A stretch of 64,000 nucleotides of DNA from Azorinus chamasolen (taxonomy: Eukaryota; Mollusca; Bivalvia; Cardiida; Solecurtidae): positions 82,021,121 through 82,085,120 of the forward strand of contig OY755244.1 in assembly GCA_963576725.1 (NCBI GenBank), written 5' to 3'. Positions 56,005 to 64,000 of this stretch are shown in pieces. How positions within the stretch are numbered: position 1 is the first letter of the stretch; every line of letters starts with the position of its first letter. A model generated the notes under the pieces. That model saw only the letters and a program-made list of their open reading frames with translations, was not told the origin of the DNA and ran no database searches. The position numbers and the translations under genes were made by a program.

Positions 56005-57052
56005 AGTGAGGTATTGTGGGGGGCTGTCTCCGGCTTCGTGCGTCGTGTGTATGTGTGCGTCGTCAACAATTTACTTAATCATCTTCTTCTCTGAAACCAC
56101 AAAGCCTAGAGCTTTCATATTTGGTATATAGCATCATCTAATGGCCCTTTACAAAGATTGTTCAAATTATGACCCCCAGACCAAGAATGACCCCGCCCGG
56201 GGCTTATCAGTTTCACCTGAACCAAAGGCTCAGGATGAGCTATTGTGAAAGCAATCCGTTCGGCATCCGACCTCTCCTCTGAAACTGCTTATTCGATTTT
56301 AACAAAATTTTGTCAGAAGCATCAGTGGTTAGACGGAATGAAATGTTGTTCACATTATGACCCCGAGCCAAAAATGGCCAAGCCCTAGGGCTTATCAGTT
56401 TTTCATAGGAAAATCTTTAAAAATCTTCTTCTCTGAAACTGTAAGAAAATATTTAAAAATCATCTTCTCTGAAACTGTAAGGCCTAGACTTTTGATATTT
56501 GGTATGTAGCATGATCTAATGGTCCTCTACAAAAATCTTCTTCTTTAAAACTGTAAGGCCTAGACTTTTGATATTTAGCATGTAGCATGATCTTATGGTC
56601 CTGTACAAAGATTGTTCAAATTATGACCCCTGGGCCAAGAATGGCCCCGCCCAAGGGCTTATCAGTTTTTCATAGGAAAATCTTTAAAAATCTTCTTCTC
56701 TGAAACTGTAAGGCCTAGACCTTTGATATTTGGTATGTAGCATGATCTAATGGTCCTCTACAAAAGTTGTTCAAATTGAGATCCCCGGGCCAAAAATGGC
56801 CACGCCCAAGGGCTTATTAGTTTCTCATAGGAAATCTTTAAAAATCTTCTTCTCTGAAACTGTAAGGCTTAGACCTTTGATAGTTGGTATGTAGCATGGT
56901 CTAATGATCCTCTACAAAGATTGTTCAAATTATGACCCATGGGCCAAAAATGTATTTGCGTTTAGCATTTGCATTTAGCAAATATGTTAAGCTCAGTTTA
57001 GGTTGAATAAGGCCTCGGCGGGCGTATATTGTGCCCACTGGCACTCTTGTTG
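56005..57052 (+). mobile_element. Truncated A1 leader, nested A1 sequence and a different 3' end
   Basis: 56005 starts GTGAGGTATTGTGGGGGGC, like 35296. A second start (CACCTGAACCAAAGGCTCAGG) follows at 56214, then five to six A1 monomers. The end is not A-type: GGGCGTATATTG with the hairpin GTGCCCACTGGCAC and TCTTGTT, closer to a B-type tail. Confidence 0.6.
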
Positions 57053-57403
57053 TTTAAGCCAATATAATTGTTTACATTGTAAAAATTAGGTTTATGAATA
57101 TTAATGAAGTGATCAATTCATGCAAAACTTTCATTAGGGAAATGGTTAAAGAAAATTAAGATATAGTCGGTATTTACTCTAATATTCAAAAATTTAATTG
57201 AAAAATATAGTATAGACCCAGACCAAACTACTCTTGGAGGATCTGTTTGATTAGGCTACAAACTATTTGCTTCTCCGTTTGTTTCATTTCAATTACCAAA
57301 CTAATGCAGCATTTGTTCAGTTTTACAAACAATTGGTGTCCAAAAGTTTGGTAGTACAGTAAATTGTGGACTTTTTGTATGAACTTGTTGCTTTCTTTTC
57401 TAG
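57053..57403. other. Intron 3' portion before exon 4
   Basis: Non-array AT-rich sequence ending in the polypyrimidine tract and acceptor CTTTCTTTTCTAG. AGACCCAGACCAAACTAC and TTAGGCTACAAACTATTTGC suggest an old foldback repeat. Confidence 0.5.
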
Positions 57404-59967
57404 GTGTTGTGTCTCCATTCTGTGCTGAGATATACATCTGCTACTTCTGTGAGAAAGAGTTTCTCAACAAACAGAAGATGCACAGTCACCAGAAGACCTG
57501 TAGTGAGAGGCCCCCAAAGCTGCAGCAGTATCACTCAAATGCCAGAGCCACTCAGGAATGTATTCACAAAGACCCTCCACCCATGAGTCCCCACCAAGGC
57601 ATGGTGCCAAAGTATTCCACTTTGCCACTGAAGCAGTTTTGTGGCCACCTGGAATTAGTACCAAAAGAGACAGCTGTGAAACTCAGAGCAAATAGGGCAA
57701 GTCTTGAAATAGACTGTAATTTAGAGGAGATTGAGCCTTCTTCTCCAGTGACACCTGTGACACCTAGAACCCCTCATTCACTGATTTCTCAGTTAAGCAG
57801 AGACGATTCTGGGGGCTTGGCAAGAAAACGACTCAGTTACTCTATTTCCCTGGATAAGGATTATGAGATTGGGTATTTAAGCCCAGAATCGAGTGATAGT
57901 GAAGATGACCAAGGGGATTTATCTAAAGCAGAGAAAAAGGAAACAAACCTGTTAACTATTCCTGTGTCGTCTCTATTGGGACAACGTATAAAGAATAATG
58001 TTCATGTTGAATCACCTATGTCTGTTGTTGAAAATATGGAGTTGTTTTGTCGAACACCAGTGAAGAATGTCTTTCTTGATAAGCTTAGAAAAAAGGCATC
58101 TTCATATCCAATTTTATACAGGCCTAGAAAACTTGCTTATTTACACAAACAAAATCACCTGTATAAGTTTACTAAAAGACAGACTCGAGAATTTTTATGC
58201 AAGAGCAAAACTGGCTTGACTCTTTCAAGTTTTGACAAAAGTAAAAGAATGAAGAGAGCAAAAGTAGTGATGGCAAAGCTGACTAGAGAGGAGCTTCTTC
58301 GATGGTTGCCAGCAGTTGTGATAGATAGAGTGTTGCATCGTAAATTTAATTGTTCAAAAGCTATACTACCCGAGACTGGTGTCAGTAATTCTTGTGTTTT
58401 TCCATCAGGTCCTACCTTACTTTCACCAAACATTGACAAACTGCTTGGTCTAAAAAAAAGGTCCACTCAAGAGCCCAGGTGTTCTGTGAACACATCCCTT
58501 TCTATTGGAAATTTTGTATCAGAAGATATAGAAGAGGAAGTGTCAAAGCAGAAATTAACTCTGTATAAAAGCCTGTTGTATGAGATGTCAGTTGTCAAGC
58601 CAGTGGTTGTCATCAAAGACATTAGTGTTGGTATCACACAGAAAGAAGAAAAACAGCCAAAACATGTATCTCAGGTAAATGACATGGACACATATGGTCC
58701 TTTTAATGTGAAACCTCAACAAAAACATGTTGCAGGTATTAACACTTCTACTAATAAGAAAGTGAAAGCTGTTTCACCATGTACAAGATCAAGATACAGT
58801 ACCCTCTTGTCTATCCTAAATCCAAAAGAAGTGTCTGATGATGAAAAATTGAAAGTAAATGGAAATGTGAAAGATAGTTCCGTTCCCAGTGTTTATGGTA
58901 GGGTATTGGAGTCATCTGATAGTTCCGTTTCCAGTGTTTATGGTAGGGTATTGGAGTCATCTGAAGGCAGCAGTATGAGTCATTCAGAATTCAGATCTCC
59001 CACTGTATGTGTTGGTAATGCCAAGCATCAGTCACCTGTGGATGATGATGTCTCTATTATGTCTCTGTCTTCAGATGGTGAGAATTTTAACCCAAGTTGT
59101 TGTATTTCATGCAGAAGCAAGAGCCTTATTTCTCCCTGCCAGGGTTGCACAGAATCTCCAACAGGTATTGGGATGATGTCGCCATCTCCAAGCTATGCCA
59201 AAGTTAGTAATGATTGGGATGTTTTGAAGCCACTGAATGTGTTAGTTGATGACAATCCTTACAAGCCATTGCCAGCACAGAGCTCAAGTCAGATGTATGG
59301 GATTCCCTCCCCAATGACGATAAGGAGTGACTCCCCACTCCCACTTACCTTCACCAATCATTCTTCTACACCAAACCAGATAGTGACTATGCCAGACTCG
59401 GACACATCTAGTGTAATAAAAACTGTTGAACAGTTCAGCAACTTGGACTCTACTAGATGCCTTAGATCTGGAAAAAGTCAAAACATATTTGTACAAAAAG
59501 CAGTTGGGAATGACTGTGCTGACAGTCCCCATGTGTTAAATAGGCTGTCATCTCTGAGAAGCACCACAAGATCAAAGTCGTTGACCCCTGCATCAAGTCC
59601 AATGAGACTGGAGACTCCATTGAGTGGCTCCCTCCCAAATAGCACTTCCAAGTCAGTGTCCAAGGCTCAAGGGTCCGTAAAAGCAGTCAGCATGTCATCT
59701 GTGAAACGAATGTTACTGTGCGAAGTACATGAAAGAATGGGAACCAGATGTAGTCATAACAATTTAAAAAGAACCTTCCCCAAAACGTCAGATACACAAC
59801 TAGAATCTAGTTTTACAAGCAACTCAGTTTCTGTTGGAAGTGATAAAAATAGTCGCATCAGAAAATGTCATAGTGATATTAGCTTTGAGAGAAGAGATTT
59901 GCGCTCTAGAGGGGTGAAACGAAAGGCATCTACTACACACAGTTTTGTGGATGGATACTATTTGTGA
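57404..59967 (+). CDS. Exon 4 (last coding exon) of the NRF1-like gene: C2HC zinc finger and long serine-rich basic tail
   Basis: The exon opens after a CTTTCTTTTCTAG acceptor (AG at 57402-57403) in phase 1 and runs 2,564 bases to TGA at 59965-59967. No credible ATG lies upstream in frame: the open frame starts at a TTG inside the polypyrimidine tract, so this is an internal exon. Near its start is one zinc finger, CYFC-X12-H-X3-C (cysteines at 57439 and 57448, His at 57487, Cys at 57499). Next come proline-directed serine/threonine sites (SPVTPVTPRTP), an acidic stretch (SSDSEDDQGD), a basic Leu/Trp-bearing region around 58080-58340 (including TREELLRWLP), a 15-residue tandem duplication at about 58873-58962, and a basic C-terminus (LRSRGVKRKAS) that could be a nuclear signal. 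I do not recognise the tail as a named family. A nuclear regulatory role is inferred from the finger, the basic segments and the linked NRF1-like exons. Confidence 0.85.
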
Positions 59968-60115
59968 AAGATCCAGTTGTTTTGCAGAACTATTCATACA
60001 GCTTGTGCTTGTGCTGTTCATTGCAAACAGCTTCTCTACGTGAAATGGTTAAAAGACAAAAATCTGGTATGAATATAGAAAAGACTATTAAAATATATAT
60101 GGATTTATATACATC
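59968..60115 (+). other. Probable 3' UTR of the NRF1-like gene
   Basis: AT-rich non-repeat sequence after the stop codon. ATTAAA at about 60087-60092 is the nearest plausible polyadenylation signal. The true cleavage site cannot be fixed without transcripts. The stretch to about 60249 holds nothing else recognisable. Confidence 0.35.
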
Positions 60116-60249
60116 GTAATTTAAAATTAACCATGGTCTTTTAAATTTGTTCAGCTTCAGTGATTGGTCTTTCTTATCATATGTACAACCAGGTGACGAC
60201 ACTTATTAACACTTTACTCTTTGAATATTCATGTAAGAAATAATGACTT

Positions 60250-60340
60250 TTATGCCCCCACAAGGTGGGAGGCATATAGCCTTGCATATAGCCTTGCTCT
60301 TGTCTATTTGTATATACGTCTCCCAAATCTTATATGTCCA
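60250..60340 (+). mobile_element. 5' end of a C-like element
   Basis: ATGCCCCCACAAGGTGGGAGGCATATAG is a 5' palindrome of the type that opens the C and D elements. It is followed by TTGCTCTTGTCTATTTG. No array follows. Confidence 0.5.
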
Positions 60341-60494
60341 AATCATCATACACCAAAGGGAGAATTTTCTTTAAATATTTACAAATGAACAATGCTGATG
60401 TGAAGATGTACTTTAGCCTTTCCTTGCTGAATATTCATGTAAGAAATCATGACATGATGAATATTTATTTGCTGATATTTAGGTAAAAAGTTAA

Positions 60495-60784
60495 AGGTAA
60501 AGGTGAGGTTTATAGTCTGAAACTATATACATATTCTCCCGACTTCACAATTTATCTCCTAATCACTGGGTTATAAGTCGCCAATTAACATTAGGCACCC
60601 AAGGCAGCAATGGCACATTGACTCATTTCCCTCACGGGTACCCATTCATACACCTAGGTCGAGAGAAGCAAACGTGGGATGCATTTTTTGCTCAGAAAAA
60701 TTCTGATAATCAGATGGCAGGATTCCATCCGGGACCCTCCGATCCCAAGTCTTAACGTCCTACCACTGGACCACCACTCTCGCT
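60495..60784 (-). mobile_element. tRNA-derived SINE
   Basis: On the minus strand, TGGTCCAGTGG (60773-60763) matches a pol III A box and GGATGGAATCC (60730-60720) a B box, at tRNA-like spacing. The body includes GGTGTATGAATGGGTACC, a motif I associate with conserved central parts of animal SINEs. The 3' end on the left is not fixed. Confidence 0.6.
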
Positions 60785-63700
60785 ATTGTCAGGGGGCGGT
60801 CTCTGTTATCGTGCGTCGTAAAATGTAAGGCCCAGACCTTATTTGGTATGTAGCATCATCAAATGGTTTTCTACTAAGATTGTTCAAATTATGACCCCAG
60901 GGTCAAAAATGACCCTGCCCTGGGACTTATCAGTTTTATATAGGAAAATCTTTAAAAATCTTCTTTGAGCCTATAAGGCCTTGACCTTTAATATTTGGTA
61001 TGTAGCATGATCTCGTGATCCTCTACAAAGATTGTTCAAATTATGACCCCTGGACCAAAAATGGCTCGCCCCGGAGCTTACCAGTTTTTAGCTCACCAGA
61101 GCACAAAGTGCTCAGGGTGAGCTTTTGTGATCCCCAGATGTCCGTCGTCCCGCGTCAACAATTTGAACCTTTAAAAATGTTCTCCTATGAATCTACTGGG
61201 TTCTCAGCTTTCATATTTGGTACAAAGCATCATCTGTAGGTCCTCTACTAAAGTTATATAACTTATGCCCCTGGGGTCAAAATTGGCATTGCCCCAGGGG
61301 TGCCTTGTTTTCAATAGAAACAGTGAGAACTTCGAAAATCTTCTCCTGAAGTTCTCAGCTTTCATATTTGGCACATAGCATTATGTTCAGGTCCTATATA
61401 AAAGTTATATAAACTATGTCTCTTGGGTCAAAATTGGCCCCTCCCCAGGGGTGGCGGTTTTTTTTATAGCAGCCTGCTGTTTCAGCCAATTCAAAGTGAC
61501 CATTATTTACCAGGAGACTACACTCCAGAAAAATGCAGCTGCAATATTTTCCACTGGGCATCACTGAAATTGCCTATGAACTCTGGTGTTTGATGTGGTG
61601 TTAACATTATGCAGGTCATTTGCTGTTCAGGGTAATGTACTCCAAACCCTGTGCACTCCCAGCAATTAATGTCTGCTCCAAAAATTGTTTTCTTCCTTAT
61701 CTTTTCAAAACCAAATGTCGGAGTGAAAAACAGTTTGGACCCTGATGAGGTGCCACGTTACTTTGTATCTCATCTGGATCCAGACTGTTTGCAAAGGTTA
61801 TTATAAATGCAAAAAGCTGAGGTAATATTGTCTTGTAAATATGGGGTTTAGCAGCAGGCTAAGGGTACAGCCGTAACAGGGCCTTTGAAAAGAAAGTGAC
61901 CAGCCATAAACATATTGACTAGCAGTAATTGCAGGTCAGCTATGACAAAGGATGGGTTTTCCTGGTTCACTAAACTTGTATATAGAATATTTTGTTTTGA
62001 CATAAACTGATACAGTTTCTAGTCATACAAATATACATAATAATTAAACAAGTATCACATGACTAAGTATTGCTATTAAATGTGCAAACATGACATAATT
62101 GAATATGCCTCAACAAAAGTTACATAAATTATGGCTCTGGGGTCAAAATTGGCCCCCCGCCCCAGGGGTTGGCAGTTTTCAATAGAAACAAATAGTGAAA
62201 TCTTTGAAAATCTTCTTCACTGAAACTGGAAGGCTCTCAGCTTTCATATTTGGCACATAGCATCATGTTTAGGTCCTCAACAAAATTTATATAAATTATG
62301 GCCCTGGTGTCAAAATTGGCCCCGCCCCAGGGGTGGGCAGTTTTCAATAGAAACAAATAGTGAAAACTTTCTCCTCTGAAACTTGAAGGTTCTTAGCTTT
62401 CATATTTGGTGCATAGCACCATATTCAGGTCCTCTACAAGTTTTATATAAATTATGGCCCCGGGGTCAAAATTGGCCCCGCCCCAGGGGTGGCCAGTTTT
62501 CAATAGAAACATATAGTGAAATCTTTGAATATCTTCTTCTCTGAAACTGGAAGGTTCTCAGCTTTCATATTTGACACATAGCATCATGTTCAGGTCCTCT
62601 ACAAAAGTTATATAAATTATGCCCCTGGGGTCAAAATTGGCCCGTCCCAGGGGTAGCCAGTTTTCAATAGAAACAAATAGTGAAATCTTTGAAAATCTTC
62701 CTCTCTGAAACTGGAAGTCTCTCAGCTTTAATATTTGGCACATATCATCATGTTCAGGTCCACTACAAAAGTTATATAAATTATGACCCTGGGGTCAAAA
62801 TTGGCCCCGCCCAAGGGTTGGGCAGTTTTCAATAGAAACAAATAGTGAAATCTTTGAAAATCTTCTTCTCTGAAACTGGAAGGCTCTCAGCTTTCATATT
62901 AGGCACAGAGCATCATGTTCAGGTCCTCTACAAAAGTTGTATAAATTATGGCCCTGGGATCAAAATTGGCTCCGCCCCAGGGGTGGGCAGTTTTCAATAG
63001 AAACATATAGTAAAACTTTGAAAATCATCTCCTCTGAAACCAAAAGGGTCTCAGCTTTCATATTTGTCGCATTGAATCATGCTCAGGTCCTCTACAAAAG
63101 TTTTACAAATTATGGCCCTGGGGTCAAAATTAGCCCCGCCCCAGGGGTGGGCCATTTTCAATAGAAACAAATAGTGAAATATTTGAAAATCATCTTCTCT
63201 GAAACAGGGAGGCTCTCAGCTTTCATATTTGGCACAGAGCATCATGTTCAGGTTCTCAACAAAATTTATATAAATTATGGCCCTGGTGTCAAAATTGGCC
63301 CGCCCCAGGGGTGGGCAGTTTTCAATAGAAACGTTGTGACAAACATAGTGACAACGTTGAAAACCTGAAACTTTAAGATTCTTAGCTTTCATATTTGGCG
63401 CATAGCATCATGTTCAGGTCCTCTACAAAAGTTATATAAATTATGCCCCTGGGGTCAAAATTGGCCCGCCCCAGGGGTAGCCAGTTTTCAATAGAAACAT
63501 ATAGTGAAAACTTTGAAAACCTTCTCGTCTGAAACTGGAAGGTTCTCGGCTTTCATATTTGGCACATAGCATCATGTTCAGGTCCTCTACAAAAGTTATA
63601 TAAATTGTGCCGCTTGGGTCAAAATTAGCCACACCCCAGCGGCAGGCTAGTTTTCTATAGAAACATATAGTGAAAACTTTGAAAATCTTCTTCTCTGATT

Positions 63701-64000
63701 GTCTGGTGAGCGCTTCAGGGCCATTCTGGCCCTCTTGTTCATAGGAAAATCTTTAAAATTCTTCTTCTCTGAAACTGTAAGGTCTAGACCTTTGATGTTT
63801 GGTATGTAGCATGATCTAATGGTCGTCTTCTACAAAGATTGTTCAAATTATGACCCTGGACCAAAAATGGCCTTGCCAAGGGCTTATCAGTTTTTCATAG
63901 GATAATCTTTAAAAATCTTCTGAAACTGTAAGGCCTAGACCTTTGATGTTTGGTATGTAACATAATCTAATGGTCCTCTACAAATATGTAGCTTTGGCTT
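60785..64000 (+). mobile_element. A1 fragment holding a nested A2 element, cut by the window end
   Basis: A degenerate A1 leader (GTCAGGGGGCGGTCTCTG), two monomers, A2 from 61090 to 63739, then A1 monomers resume at TTCATAGGAAAATC and run off the window. Confidence 0.75.
61090..63739 (+). mobile_element. A2-family element, complete, nested in A1
   Basis: AGCTCACCAGAGCACAAAGTGC start, two monomers, non-array interior 61465-62110 (with an AACAGTTTGGACCCTGATGAG foldback at 61730-61800), about nine monomers and the A2 3' end. Host flanks TTACCAGTTTT and TTCATAGG rejoin. Confidence 0.8.

Noticed and set aside
57364..57403. TTG start giving an 867-codon protein
   Set aside because: The first 13 codons lie in the polypyrimidine tract and splice acceptor. 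The frame is an internal exon, not a complete gene.
60715..60787. tRNA gene on the minus strand
   Set aside because: A and B boxes are present, but paired acceptor and anticodon stems are not apparent and a SINE body follows, so it is called a SINE.

Overview
This is nuclear DNA of an animal, most likely a bivalve mollusc. It has one spliced gene with very long introns, GT-AG exon borders and no prokaryotic gene layout. The rest is almost entirely mobile DNA, dominated by tandem-repeat-cored elements of the kind described from bivalves as pearl/CvA and classed as Helentron-associated elements (HINEs). The species cannot be decided from the window.

The single host gene runs left to right across the whole window. 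I infer four coding exons: 3290-3433, 19154-19285, 48876-48945 and 57404-59967. They join in frame with matching intron phases (0, 0, 1) to give a 969-residue partial product whose 5' part lies before the window. Exons 1 and 2 resemble the last third of the DNA-binding domain of the NRF1/P3A2/Erect-wing transcription factors. Exon 3 is a short linker. Exon 4 starts with a C-X2-C-X12-H-X3-C zinc finger followed by a long, serine-rich, basic tail that I do not recognise. NRF1 itself has no such finger, so the combination is the main protein-level novelty.

The introns (about 15.7, 29.6 and 8.5 kb) are built from at least six tandem-repeat families, here called A (subtypes A1 and A2), B, C, D, E and F. 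They share one architecture: a 5' palindrome, a (GTCC/GTCT)-rich stretch, an array of roughly 140-170 bp monomers, and a 3' hairpin followed by TCTTGTT or a variant. The monomers are unrelated between families. Elements sit inside one another, usually at T-runs and often at the same monomer position, and nearly all lie in the gene's sense direction.

Layout: 1-3289 C/A1, A, B, G and E-like arrays; exon 1; 3931-8920 A2, A1 and C arrays; 8921-15565 DNA transposons (hAT-like, piggyBac-like) nested up to four deep with an F element inside; 15711-19000 A1 and D elements; exon 2; 19345-22801 D, B, C and A1; 23448-28312 a hAT-like element holding B, which holds C; 28313-30977 A1, B and A2; 31415-43147 a nested and duplicated A1/A2 cluster; 43148-48570 hAT remnant, A2, E and B; exon 3; 49267-57051 A1/A2; exon 4 and 3' UTR; 60250-64000 a SINE and A1/A2.

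Families C and E carry, in nearly every monomer, nuclear-receptor half-sites arranged as AGGTCAnnnTGACCT palindromes and DR1 repeats. This large TE-borne array of potential estrogen-receptor-type sites lies within the introns of a transcription factor gene.
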